Assembly: GCF_027943255.1 (NCBI RefSeq)
Contig: NC_072892.1
Coordinates: forward strand, 32,883,792-32,947,791
DNA: 64,000 nt
Source: Anastrepha obliqua
Taxonomy: Eukaryota > Arthropoda > Insecta > Diptera > Tephritidae
Direction: 5' to 3'
Shown here piece after piece: positions 34,277 to 44,965 of this stretch. The first letter of the stretch is position 1. Every line of letters starts with the position of its first letter. The position numbers and the translations under genes are program-made. A model generated the notes under the pieces. The model was given only the letters and a program-made list of their open reading frames with translations. It was not told where the DNA came from and ran no database searches.

Positions 34277-35176
34277 AAGGGTGTTTTTTTTAGAGGTTAG
34301 GTTTTCAAGATGAAATAAAACGTTTATAATTTAATTGTTATGGCCAAGAATTTGGCTTTATTATAAAGATAAGGGCTTGCCATTATGTTTTAAAAATGAT
34401 TTCGGGCAAGTGGCCGCCGCGGCTGGCTCGAATAAATTCCAACCGAGAGGCCCAATTTTCGACCACTTTTTGCAGCATTGGGGCCGTATGTAACGTAATA
34501 ACGCGCCGAATATTCTCTTCCAAGACGGCAATCGTCTCGGGCTTATCTGCGTAGACAAGCGACTTCACACAGCCCCACAAGAAATAGTCCAGCGGTGTTA
34601 TATCGCACGATCTTGGGGGCCACGCCACAGGTCCACGGCGCGAGATAATGCGCTCACCAAAATTTTCCTTCAATGAATCGATTGTTGCGTTGGCGCCGTC
34701 TTGTTGGAACCAAAGGTCGTCCACATCAACATCGTCCAATTCAGGCACGAAAAAGTCATTAATCATGACTCTATAGCGCTCTCCATTGACTGTAACATTA
34801 TGGCCGGCTTCATTTTTATAGAAATATGGACCAATGATTCCCTCTGCCCATAGAGCACACCATACAGTGACTTTTTGAGGATGTAACGGCGTCTCAGCAA
34901 TGGCTTGTGGATTATGTTCACTCCAAATGCGACAATTTTGCTTATTGACATACCCATTCAACCAAAAGTGAGCTTCATCGCTGAACAAAATTTTCTTGTG
35001 ATGCGTCGCGCGAACCGAACCATTATTTTCGTAATAAATTTGCACGATTTGCAAACGTTGTTCAGGTGTAAGTCTATTCATTATGAAATGGCAAACCAAA
35101 CTGAGCATAAATCAAGTGACCATCTACGAAAAAAGTAGTGCCAACTTGAAAAACTAACCTCTAAAAAAACACCCTT
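34277..35176 (-). mobile_element. DD41D family B copy with internal deletions
   Basis: 900 bp with ends AAGGGTGTTTTTTTTAGAGG and the reverse complement of CCTCTAAAAAAACACCCTT, flanked by TA (34275-34276 and 35177-35178). It sits in the LINE frame, so the insertion post-dates the LINE. It carries the minus-strand ORF described at 34383-35081. Different terminal sequence but the same transposase type as family A shows that at least three DD41D lineages occur in this window. Confidence 0.9.
34383..35081 (-). CDS. DD41D transposase, shortened but open reading frame
   Basis: The probable start is the ATG at 35081 (MNRLTPEQRLQIVQIYYENN); an upstream in-frame ATG at 35108 adds nine residues. After NGSVRAT the protein jumps to HHKKILFSDEAHFWLNGYVN, so most of the DNA-binding region is missing (about 230 aa against an expected 340 or so). 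The DDE fold follows: SDEAHF, NKQNCRIW, VTVWCALWAEGIIGPYFYKN, WFQQDGAN, WPPRSCDITPLDYFLWG, ending HLPEIIFKT. A further 15-bp in-frame loss after QQDGA removes the expected TCHTA, so the last two Asp are 36 rather than 41 apart. Both deletions keep frame. It is catalytically doubtful and unlikely to bind the element ends normally. Confidence 0.75.
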   Translation of the reverse strand: MNRLTPEQRLQIVQIYYENNGSVRATHHKKILFSDEAHFWLNGYVNKQNCRIWSEHNPQAIAETPLHPQKVTVWCALWAEGIIGPYFYKNEAGHNVTVNGERYRVMINDFFVPELDDVDVDDLWFQQDGANATIDSLKENFGERIISRRGPVAWPPRSCDITPLDYFLWGCVKSLVYADKPETIAVLEENIRRVITLHTAPMLQKVVENWASRLEFIRASRGGHLPEIIFKT

Positions 35177-36460
35177 TACAAAGCCAACTTTGATGTATGG
35201 AGTCTTAGTCTGGTGGACCTCGCTGGAAAGGGCGACATCTGTTAAGAAGCTGGAGAGGATCTAAAGATCTGCACTCATTAGAGTCATTGGGGCCGTTCGG
35301 GTCACTTCTACTCTAGCGTTTAACGCTATGCTGAATGTGGTACCCGTGGATATGCATCGCAAAGAGATTGAGGTATTTAGGACAAAAGCTGGACTTAAGC
35401 TACGGACACTTCACTTTTTTGAAACGTTGAGTTCATCCCCATGGTCGTTGATCAATGTACACCCTCACTGGGTCCGAGCGGTACTCTCCATTAACATTCC
35501 TTCAAAGGAAGAGTGGGCGTTGTGCAACATTTGGTGACAAAGCATGGGAACATGTTTACGCATGGCTCGAAGCTGGACGGAAGAGTTGGTGGCGGAGTGT
35601 TCTGCGTGGAGCTCCCCATTAAGCTCAAATTTAGGCTACCGGACCACTGCAGTATTTTCCAAGAGGAGGCAGCCACAATTAAAGCAGTGGATTGGTTGCT
35701 TACTACTGTAATTACTTTAAGGAAGGTAAATATCTACACCGATAGCCAGGGGCTCGTTCGAAATTAGTCTAGGAATCTCTCTCTCGACTGCATCTGAATA
35801 ATTCGATAATAGGCTGCTTGGGCTGCCGGTCACAGTGGCGTAATAAAAACTGCTGGGCTGATGAACTGGCTAGACAGGGGTTCCTAGAGACTGTTTCAGC
35901 GCAACATGAGAAGCTGTGGTCTACACCTGGAAAGATGCGATGCCCGGTAAACTCAGCGAGCGCTGGGTTAGTGCGCAAATGTGCAAAGTCGCGACTTCCT
36001 TCTGGCCACGAGGCGGTCGAGCGAACTTCTAAGGCTAACAAAGCCGCAGTTCTCGAATTTGATGGATGTTCTTAACGAGCATTGTCCGTTAGGTATCCGG
36101 TGAGATTTGGAATTGCTTCAAGTCTTCTGGAGGATGAGGTTGAATCATCCCAACACCTTATTCTCTGCTACCCCGCTCTCGTTGAGTTAAGATTCACACC
36201 TCTGCGCTCTCACTTTTTTGCTAAACCTGCGGATATAGCACGTATAGATATCAAACAGCCGGTGAATTTAATCAGTAGCTTGAAGCGGTTAATACAAATT
36301 TAATTAGCCACCGTTGGTCGCAATCCTTCAATCCAAAGCCCTTTCTTACTTTTCCTCTGATTTGTTCTTTTATCTCTGTTTCTCCTCTGTATGGCATCAC
36401 ATTTGGTTCTTTTTCCAAGTGGGCCCCTCGCGTGGGCAGCCATTTATTCTAACCTAATTC

Positions 36461-36862
36461 ATCAAAATTGCAAACTATTTATTAAAAATGTTTAGAAAAA
36501 TTTCAAGTATGCAGTTTAATAGTTCATAAAATTTTAGTATAAAAGGGTGCAAGTTTCAAGTGGATCGAAAATTGCGTTGGGGTTGGTTATTTTCTTCCAT
36601 TTACCAAAAAAGGCGAACATTCTCTCTTCTATTCAGCGTCACACTGAAGTTATTCACCCTAACTTTTTGAAGAATGTGCTTGCCATTTATTTGTGGTAGT
36701 GAGTGTGTTTATTTCTTCCAAGTACACTCCCTTTCGTTAACTTTAACTTCCTTTTAACAGTAATTCCACAGACTACAGGACTCCGTACTCTAGTTCGGAG
36801 AGAAGGTTTCGCACTACAATTGAAGAGGAGGGATGGCACAAAGGCATGAAGCCTGGCCATTA
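36461..36862. other. Intergenic DNA, no gene
   Basis: A minus-strand open frame (36687-36917) shows no recognisable domain and runs into the neighbouring inverted-repeat element. Confidence 0.45.
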
Positions 36863-37340
36863 GGCGGGTCGATTTGTGGGGATTCAAAAAAATCGCCCAT
36901 TGCTCTGTGAAAATCATATTCTAGGGGTCAAAATAAGAAACTTTGCCGAAGGGACCATACCTCTAAAACGAATTCTGATGTCCCCCAATTTGGGTCGAAC
37001 TTTTTGGTTTCTTTTCTATAACTCACTTAAATTAATTTTTTCATTTACATATATTCTGACTAAATAAATTTCTTAAGAGAAAAAATATATATTATTATAA
37101 ATAAATAATAAATATTATTATCTATACTAATATTATAAAGAGGAAAACTTTGTTTGTTTGTTTGTTTGTTTGTTTGTAACGAATAGGCTCAAAAACTACT
37201 GGACCGATTTTAAAAATTCTTTCACCATTCGAAAACTACATTATCCACGAGTAACATGGATTACATTTTATTTTGGAAAAAAATAGGGTTCCGTAAGATA
37301 TTTGGATTTTTCGGACACAAACTGAAAAAAATCTTATATA

Positions 37341-37954
37341 GGGTGATCAATCATGAGGTGATTTTTTCAATAGTTAAAAAAAACAAAAATGTAAATTATG
37401 TTCAAAACCTTTATTTATCATTTGAAAGGACATTCTTTGACATTTACTTTTTGAATATGACTTCATTCAAATGTTGGCCGCAACTACGCTTAAGGTGGTC
37501 CATTCTGAAGGTCCAATTTTCAATCACTCGTTCGAGCATTTCGACTGATATGTCGTGAATAACACGCGTAATGTTGGCTTCCAGAGCTTCAATCGTAGCT
37601 GGTTTATCAGCATAGACTTTAGACTTCACGAATCCCCAAAGAAAAAAGTCCAAAGGTGTGATATCACAAGATCTTGGTGGCCAACTCACAGGTCCTAAAC
37701 GTGAAATCAGCTGCTCTCCGAAATGACTTCTCAATAAAGTCATTGTTTCACGAGCTGTATGGCAAGTGGCTTGTCACAGAACGCTGATTTTCATAATACA
37801 GTTGAACAATTTGTAGACGTTGTTGCGGTGTGAGTCTTTCCATGATGAAATGCTAAACGCTGTTCAACAAATCCACGATGACAGTTTGCCACAACTCGCG
37901 CGCGATCTGTAAAAAAAAACGCAAATGAAAAAAACTCCTCTTAATTGATCACCC
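37341..37954 (-). mobile_element. DD41D-type deletion derivative inside the Helitron
   Basis: 614 bp with tips GGGTGATCAATCATGAGG and the reverse complement of CTCTTAATTGATCACCC, flanked by TATA on both sides. The minus strand reads MERLTPQQRLQIVQLYYENQ from near 37842. It then jumps to a TCHTARE-like block and LLRSHFGEQLISRLGPVSWP, then PRSCDITPLDFFLWGFVKSK. It ends HLNEVIFKK (stop near 37444). The region containing the first catalytic Asp is deleted. The C-terminal 100 codons (37444-37743) are still open. Its ends differ from families A and B, so it is a further lineage. Confidence 0.85.
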
Positions 37955-38094
37955 TATATATAAAATAAAGTCAACTTTTTGTGTGTGTTCGCTAACCGGC
38001 CGTGTCTGCACCGAATTAAACCAAACTTACACACATTGTTAAGAAGGTATTGAAGATGGTTTCCGTATAGTTTGGATACCTATTGGTGGATAGG

Positions 38095-38383
38095 GCTCGA
38101 GATATAGGTCAAAACGTGGACCCGGGTAACCTTCGGATGGGTATGTACAATAGGGTATCAAATTGAAGCTGTTGGTGAATGCTTTAGTACAGAGTATTTT
38201 TCATGCCGCTCCGTGACTGGGGTCTCGAGATATAGGTCAAAACGTGGACCCGGGTAACCTTTGGTTGTGTATGTACAATATGGGTATCAAATGAAAGCTG
38301 TTGATAAGTGCTTTAATACGGGGTAATTTTCATACCTATTGATGACTAGGGTCTCGAAATATATGCCAAAACGTGGACCCGCC
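38095..38383 (+). repeat. Tandem repeat of about 128 bp inside the Helitron
   Basis: The phrase CTCGAGATATAGGTCAAAAC with GTGGACCCG recurs starting at about 38095, 38223 and (diverged) 38352. Each is followed by GGGTAACCTT...GTATGTACAATA...GGTATCAAAT. The period is 128-129 bp, with about 2.3 copies. Confidence 0.85.
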
Positions 38384-39304
38384 GTGTCTTTGCACCGAAT
38401 TAAACCAAACTTATGCACATTGTTAAGTAAGTATTGAAAATGGGTTTCGTAAAGTTTGGTTGTAATTCGGAGCAGTGGCAACGGGTACAGCGTTCTTTTG
38501 AGCCAGCCATAATGTCGCTTACTTTTTTAACGCTTGGGGCGGAACTGAACTGTCAAATTGACAGTGTGAGTTACAATGTGTCAATATTTCTTTCTGATTT
38601 GGATGCCATAAGGAAAAAACGTAAGTGCAACATGTAAAAATTGTTTGTGAATTTTTTTGGAGTGGATTTTGGAACAGTGAATAATTTCTTACGAAATTTG
38701 AGAATTTAATATGAAATCCGAATGAAATTATGTGTTCGTGGAAAAAACAATTTTTTTCGTTTTTTTTTTTTTTGAAAAATATAAATGGATAATGGTTAAA
38801 AAAGCTCCAATGCTAAATAAAACATATAAATTGAAACGGAAAATTCATGGATGATCAGGAAAAAAGACGATTGTTTATTCATATGCGTTGATTTGAAATT
38901 TAAAAACAATCTTCTTTTTTCCTGATTTTCAATTTATATTTTATATTTACTCAAAAACAAATAGAAAAACAAAAAATATTGTTTATGCCAAAGCGCTTGA
39001 ATAAAGAATAAAGAAATAAATAATATGAAAACCATATATTTTCTGTTCTAAACCATATCTATTCTATTTTAGTGTGCCCAGCGAAGGGGGCCGGGTTTGC
39101 TAGTAAATAAATAAAAATAAAGAAAAAACATAGCCATTTAGCTGATTTTTTTCATGTAAAGGCCAAAAATGGTGATATTTTCAAATGGGGGACATCAGAA
39201 TTCGTTTTAGAGGTATGGTTCCTTCGGCAAAGTTTCTTATTTTGATCCCTAGAATACGATTTTCACAGAGCAATGAGCGATTTTTAAATCGACCCGCCCT
39301 ACTG

Positions 39305-40150
39305 GCCATAGAACTGTGAAAAGTTATACAGACGGCTCTAAAGCTTCAGACGGAGTGGGAGCGGGTATTTACTGCTCAAAGGCACTAGGGATAAGGCTGC
39401 CAGACCACAGCAGTGTTTTCCAAGCGGAAGCTTTTGCTGTGGGGAAAGCCGCGGAGCTAGCCTACACTAGAACAAGAAAGAACTCAACAATTAATATTAC
39501 GTGGACAGTCAAGCAGCAATAAAACCAATAAGCTCATATTGTGCAAAGTTCAAAAATGTTCGACGGAGCAGAGAGGCCAGAGAAAGGCTAGCCGCAAACA
39601 ATAAGCTGCATATCTACTGGATACCTGGTCACAAAGGCATTATGGAGAACGAAATAGTAGATGAGATAGCAAAAAGTGCTGTTAGACTACCTTTTGAAAA
39701 AGAGAACGACATACCAAAGCCGCTAAATACAATATACAATAAAATGGATGACTATATGAAAAGGCGAGTGGAAGCTAGGTGGACTAATCTGACCACATGC
39801 CAACAGCAAAAGTTATGTGTAGAACTAACGACAATAAACTGACTCAATTCGTACTTACGCTCTCGCGAAATGACTGCAGAACCATAATCTATTGGCGGAC
39901 AGATGCAGGAAATGCAGGGGGGATGTTGAGGAAACTTTAGAACACCTTCTGTGCGTTTGTCCGGTATTATTAAAAACGCGCTTAAAATGCCTGGGAGCCC
40001 CATTGTGTGAGGGCTCTGCTTAAATTCGCCAAAAGTGCTGGCATCCTACATGATGTCTACTTTCGGTATTCATAGAGGTCGGTCTCCATCTGGTATCGCT
40101 AGGGAACAAAAAGTCTATGCGTGGCTTGTTGCCAACCAGGCTAACCTAAC
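39305..40150 (+). pseudogene. LINE RNase H and C-terminal region, frameshifted
   Basis: The reading gives KSYTDGSKASDGVGAGIYCS, then IRLPDHSSVFQAEAFAVGKA (39388-39450). After a frame change come DSQAAIKPI (39504) and LHIYWIPGHKGIMENEIVDE. A later part gives LTLSRNDCRTIIYWRTDAG and then CRKCRGDVEETLEHLLCVCP (about 39908-39967), the zinc knuckle. The final tail decays. The RNase H D, E, D and a PGHKG motif are visible. The fragment begins at the right edge of the inverted-repeat MITE, so the MITE may have landed at the LINE border. Confidence 0.8.
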
Positions 40151-42238
40151 CAAGCACCAAATCATAGTTCAATACATTCTTGAGCAAAAGTTGATATAGT
40201 TAAGGTTTCATTAGTTGTCTCATCATTAGTTGATTTGCATGCGGCAAAGCTCCTATAGAACTCTTTTTAGAAACACTTTTGCTTTAAAGGCATTCTGTTT
40301 AATTCTAAATTGACTCTTCATTAGCTCTTTAGTGTTACTTTCATATTTACTTATCTACAAAAGGGAAACATTTTATGTCTACTCATGTGGTTCTACAGCC
40401 AGACTTTGTCAAAACTTAGGAGAAATTCAAAGTTACGAGTATGTCTGCGCGTCTTGGCATTTTTTGAACGCTTTTCTATTACAAAACTGACCGAAAATTT
40501 TTCTCTGCTAGACTGTTTAGAATATTAATGTTAATAATACTTCTACTTCCCATAATTATACTACAAAATTGCCTAATTTTTTTTTTTACTTAATTTTCGA
40601 TACCAAATGGTTCAGTGATAGCGCTGAGCATTAATCAAACGTTGAGAATACCACCTTAAGGGTGTTAATGATGTAATAACCAATTTTACTTATTCATGCC
40701 TACTTTCAGTCTGAAGAAAATAAAAATAGGATACAATTTGCCACTTCTGCTAATAAATTCTCTTTAGCGCTCACACGCTTCTACTGTTAAAACCCCCCAC
40801 TGCAGGCAAAGAATAAGAAGTAAGTATTCTTCAAATTTCTTAAGAGTAAAACTCAATTTCATTTTGAAGCACTAAAACATGAATTGTGAACTTCACTTTT
40901 CCTTTAGATTTATTGGGTAATTTACACTTATCTGCTAAAAGTTTTTCTCAGCTTAAGACACGATCTTTCACCAATAAATCTGAGGTCATTAGCATATTAA
41001 TCGTAAACTGCGTTTGAACACATTTACACGATTTTCCAAGGCGATAAAAAGTTTTCACCATAGTTGAAAAAAAATGAATTAAAGGACCACCAATGCCTAC
41101 ATTCATAAAATAGCCTAACATAATTTCTCTCTCTCTTCTTCGCGCCTAACACATCTAACATATTGCTCTAATTCGATCGGCATACGCAAGAGCAACAACA
41201 AATCATGACAAGTATGCCGCCACTTTTAATCTCTTCACAATCTCACATTATTACACAGAGCTTCCATTTTTCAAAACTTGTAAACGTATTACACTTGATG
41301 GCGTTAACCTTCAGGAAGTGCTCGAGCGAGTATGAAAGTATCTTAACAGCCATTAAACAGAATTTACATAATTACCGAACAAGCCAAGTCAAGCATAGCT
41401 TACACTTACGCGCACGCCTTATAAAAATTGGTAGATTGGTTGTGTAGTATGAGTATGCAGTAGTGTGAGTATGTATGTATGCATGCATGTATGTATGTAG
41501 GCGTACTAAGTGCCAGGTTTCTATTGAATGCCTGAGCTGGACAAACTCGATGCAGTTAAGAGTCAGTCAGTTGGGCAGTTAGTCAGTCAAGCGCACTTTG
41601 CGATAAGCACAGGAGAACGTGTCAAAATGAAAAGTGTTCCATGATTGCGGCGTAAATTGTAGAGTCGAGACATAAATCCACATCGATAAATGACAAGCGG
41701 TTTAACAGACGCCGCCGGACAGAAGTACAACAATACCAATGCACAGCCAGTCCCCTCTTACATTTGTATGTGTGTTAATAAGTGCATATGCATGTCTGTT
41801 TATGTGTACGATTAAGGGTAAATCGAAAACTACTGAGTAAGGGGAATGTTAACTTTAACATAGTAGTTGAACTACTAGCAGAGCAAATTGTATGCACTGC
41901 GCAGGAGAAATCTGGCATTTCACAGTCTATGATGAAATGAATGAAAGGTTGAAACAAAAAAAAAAAGGAATTGCAGAAATTCAGCAAATTATGTTGGGGA
42001 TCCATATCCTCAGGTTCAATGTATAAGTAGAATAACGTAACCTTCATCCCCTTAAACCCAATTTTGGGAAGATACGAATTGATTTTGTTTATCGATTACA
42101 GATCAGTAATATTTTCCTAGCGTCTTCTGAAGAATATTTTGAAATAAATTTTATAGTTTTGAGATTTATTCAATGTTGAAATTTTTGGTACAGAATTATT
42201 TAAAGTGAAATATTTTCTGCTTTTTTAAGATTTTTATA
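40151..42238. other. Intergenic DNA, no gene
   Basis: AT-rich without recognisable ORFs. A (TATG/CATG)n tract is near 41468-41498. Confidence 0.5.
41468..41498. repeat. TATG/CATG microsatellite
   Basis: A tetranucleotide tract, ATGTATGTATGCATGCATGT and following. Confidence 0.85.
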
Positions 42239-42775
42239 ATAGGTCTATGAATAAGTTCGTGCGGTTTTTTTTCGAAATTTGAATTCCGGATCATTCCCAT
42301 GGCTTTTAAACGTTTGGAAATGGTTGATTGATCAACTCCCAAAGTTTTTGCAACCTCTTCTTGCGTTTGAGCCGGATCTTGATCGAGCAATTCCTCCAAT
42401 GCGGTATCCATGAACTTTGGCGGCGCGGCCAAAATCACCACTTTTAAAGCGTGCAAACCACTTCTGGCACGTTCGCTCAGCTAGAGCATGCTCACCATAA
42501 ACTTCCACCAAGATACGATGACTTTCGGCTGCTTTTTTCTTCATATTAAAATAATGAAGAAGAATTCCCCGCAAAAACACATTATTTGGCACGAAATTCG
42601 ACATTTTCAAGTGTGGTAAAAATATTGTTGTTTACGCTTCAAATAAAAAACTTATACTGACGTTTGTGCCTTACGACAGTAGCTCTCCAATGAATGTTTG
42701 GAAATGTGGATCGATGGAATAATAATCAAGTTACGCCATCTGTTGTAAAACCGCACGAACTTATCCATAGACCTA
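42239..42775 (-). mobile_element. mariner deletion derivative (N-terminal part only)
   Basis: The ends read ATAGGTCTATGAATAAGTTC and the reverse complement of GAACTTATCCATAGACCTAT, with TA on both flanks. The minus-strand transposase begins near 42604 with MSNFVPNNVFLRGILLHYFN, then KAAESHRILVEVYGEHALAE, then RTCQKWFARFKSGDFG. After a frame change it continues PPKFMDTALEELLDQDPAQT, then QEEVAKTLGVDQSTISKRLK and AMGMI, the two helix-turn-helix units of mariner. It ends soon after. The entire DDD catalytic domain is missing, making this a 537-bp remnant of an element of about 1.3 kb. Confidence 0.88.
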
Positions 42776-44530
42776 TTAAAAAAAATATTTTTTAATTTCT
42801 TATTATAAAATATGCTTTTAAACAAAATTTTTTCTCAAGACAATATTTTGTTTCTTTAGGGGTTTTTCGAAAAACACATTTTTGTTGTGTAATTTTTGAA
42901 AAATATTTCTCTCAAATGTTTTACTTATTATTTTATTAACCCTTAACTGGTATCGTAAATTTGACTAACGAAACTAGTGAACTATTAAAATTAGATTCTA
43001 GGATACAAATGTCTACAATTTTTTTCAAGAATTATTTTGATAGGACAAATAACAAGCTTGTTTTATGAAATTAATAAGTTTTTATTCATATACTTCAATA
43101 AAATAAAATTTATAACAATCATAATTCAAAAAAATAAAACGTGTGGGGGCTGCGCGGCCCCCACGATACCAGTTAAGGGTTAAGATAAAAGGTATAAAAA
43201 AAATTCTTTGGAGAAAAAAATATATGATTTAAAAAAAATTTGTTGTAATTTTTAATAAAACATTCAGATTTTTATTTATTTTTTATTTCAATTTTTTTAA
43301 TTTTTTTTATACAAAATATTCCTTTTTTTTAATTGTTCCGTATAAAGTATATCTTAAAAAACTTTTTTTCTAGGTAAAAACATATTGTTTTGTTTAGAGT
43401 TTTCCGAAAAGAAATTTCGTTTTGTCATTTCTAAAAAAATGTTTCCGATTTTTATATAAAATTTTCCTTTTTTTAATATTTTAGGATAAATATAAGTCAA
43501 ACAATTTTTTTTAAGAAAAAAATAAAAGAGCTTTTAACAAGCTTTTGGGCAAAAAAAAATTTTTTACAGCTTTTGACAACTTCTCTCAAATTTTTTAAGT
43601 ACCCAGTTTTTTTTAAGAGTTTGGTAAAAAAAATGTTTTTGTTTTAATTCCTTGGGATCAAATACATCTTAAAAAAGGTTTTGTGTGCAGAAAATATATA
43701 ATTTTTGTTAAAGGCTTTTAAAAAAAAAATTCTTTGTCTGCTTTGAAAAACGTTTCTTTCACAGTTATTACTTATTTTTTCATTATGCTTTTTTTCAAGA
43801 TTTTTATAAAAAATTTTCCTTTTTTAATTCTTTGGTATAAATTATATCTTTAAAATGATTTTTCGGGGAAAAATATATTATTTTGTTAAAAGCTTTTGGA
43901 ATTTTTTTTTTGCATTTTTGTAAAAAATTCCTCTCAGATTTTTTACTTCTTTTGTTTTGTTACGATTTTTATAAAAAATTGTCTTTTTTTGTCATTTTTT
44001 AAAATATGTATTAAACAACTTTTTTGTGTGAAGAATATATATTTTTTTTGTAAATAGTTTTTGGAAAAAAAAATTTATGCATCTTAAAAATATTTTTTGA
44101 GGTAAACTTTATTGTTTTATTAGAAGCTTTTGGAATTTTTTTTTAATTGCTTGGGATAAAATATATTAAAAATAATTATTTTGTGGGAGCAAAAAATATT
44201 TTTTGTTAAAAGCTTTTGGAAAAAACATGTTTTGCCATTTTTGAAAAACCGTTACTCTCACATTTTTTATTATTAATTTTTTTATTACAATTTTTTGAAG
44301 ATTTTTATAAATTTTTTTAATTGTTTGGTATACAATAAATTTAAAAAATTGTTTTTTTGGAGGACACTAAAATGACATACAAAAACATGTAAGCATTTTT
44401 GGAAAAAAATTGGTTTTTGTTAAACATTCCTCAGATGTTTTCTTATTTTCAGTAATCTCTGCAAGTTTCATAACGGGATTTCCATAACTTTTCGATTTAT
44501 ACGTATTCAAATTTCAGTGAAAAATACCGT
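42776..44530 (-). repeat. A-rich diverged array, copy 3, inverted
   Basis: On the minus strand the leader sits at about 44530-44440 (TTTTTCACTG, AAAGTTATGGAAATCCC, TATGAAACTTGCAGAGATTACT). It is followed by the same A-rich blocks as at 18.9 and 21.7 kb. The plus strand shows their complements, for example CTCTCAGATTTTTTACTT near 43950 and CTCAGATGTTTTCTTATT near 44430. A piggyBac-type MITE (42940-43179) interrupts it. The left boundary near the mariner copy is unclear. Confidence 0.7.
42940..43179. mobile_element. piggyBac-type MITE with TTAA duplication
   Basis: The 240-bp element has ends CCCTTAACTGGTATCGT and its exact reverse complement ACGATACCAGTTAAGGG, flanked by TTAA at 42936-42939 and 43180-43183. 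There is no ORF. Near the right end is a very GC-rich palindrome, GTGGGGGCTGCGCGGCCCCC (43142 on). It stands out in AT-rich surroundings and would form a strong hairpin. TTAA plus CCC/GGG tips places it with piggyBac-like elements. Confidence 0.9.
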
Positions 44531-44699
44531 GTATCTGCTTACTAATGTACGTAGCGATGAGTGGATCGATTTGCGAGCGGACGTAATACCATATATGAGT
44601 ACGTAAATTGTATACATCGCCAGAGTAGTTTTTGCACTGATGGTTAATATTCTACAAATTAGTCACTGGGACCACAGGAAACTGTGTGGCTTTCGGCTC

Positions 44700-44965
44700 A
44701 ATAAAAAGATATTTCCCGAGAATGTCTTAAGATTGATTTCCAGTGGGTTAGAGTGGTAGAATTTTCCCGCGCTAATGAGGCCTGTCGTAAGAGACGACTA
44801 AAATACTTGTAGACTGAGCGAAGCAGGTACATAAAAGGAAAACAAATTATTGAGGAAGCTAGGCTTAGAGAAATACTCCGAATCCATGAAGCGGACACAA
44901 AAGAACTTTTAGCTCGCAGTGCTGAATCCCGTCATAATAATAATAATCTTAAGTTCGAAAAATAG
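44700..44965 (+). pseudogene. Unassigned retroelement-like coding remnant with IIEEA motif
   Basis: In one frame the strand reads WVRVVEFSRANEACRKRRLK, a stop, then QIIEEARLREILRIHEADTK, then ELLARSAESRHNNNN and a stop. A (TAA)n-like run follows near 44936. A minus-strand relative lies at 50080-50250 (KIIEEAGLIEILCMIEEDTK). The A/T trinucleotide tail suggests a LINE 3' end, but no polymerase motif is present, so the family is unknown. Confidence 0.4.

Larger units (their letters stand above)
33146..36460 (+). mobile_element. 5'-truncated LINE split by two DD41D insertions
   Basis: Reading across the insertions gives PLKRELVLFRRKYK (33147-33183), then after 34080 FLNSG. The next blocks are MNYLGLFLDRGLTRKPKIEE (34124-34183) and LSLNLHFGFITQ. 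After 35177 the RT thumb continues with KPTLMYGVLVWWTSLERATS and ALIRVIGAVRVTSTLALNAM. The RNase H domain follows: THGSKLDGRVGGGVFCVELP, FRLPDHCSIFQEEAATIKAV, VNIYTDSQG, then a decayed GHSGV...NCWADELARQG. The knuckle remnant SSQHLILCYPAL is near 36150, and a 3' UTR runs to AACCTAATTCATC near 36465. Target TA dinucleotides are duplicated at both nested insertions. Further stops show that it is dead. Confidence 0.85.
37121..39103 (+). mobile_element. Non-autonomous Helitron containing a DD41D insertion
   Basis: The 5' end TCTATACTAATATTATAAAG is preceded by A. The 3' end GCCGGGTTTGCTAG is followed by T. Insertion between A and T, a 5' TC and a 3' CTAG tip are Helitron hallmarks. A short stem (AGCGAA / TTTGCT, with one G-T pair) lies just before the 3' tip. 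Near the 5' end is a (TTTG)n tract (37151-37177) and then GCTCAAAAACTACTGGACCG. The body holds tandem repeats of about 128 bp (38095-38383). There is no Rep/helicase ORF. Minus the 614-bp DD41D copy it is about 1.37 kb. Confidence 0.85.
36863..39299. mobile_element. TA-flanked inverted-repeat MITE, split by a Helitron
   Basis: The left end GGCGGGTCGATTT (36863) and the right end AAATCGACCCGCC (about 39287-39299) are inverted, with TA outside each. The inverted similarity extends about 130 bp inward: GCTCTGTGAAAATC, AAGAAACTTTGCCGAAGG, ACCATACCTCTAAAACGAAT and TCTGATGTCCCCC on the left reappear reverse-complemented at 39187-39275. Without the 37121-39103 insertion the element would be about 450 bp and non-coding. 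The arms differ at only a few positions. Confidence 0.8.
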
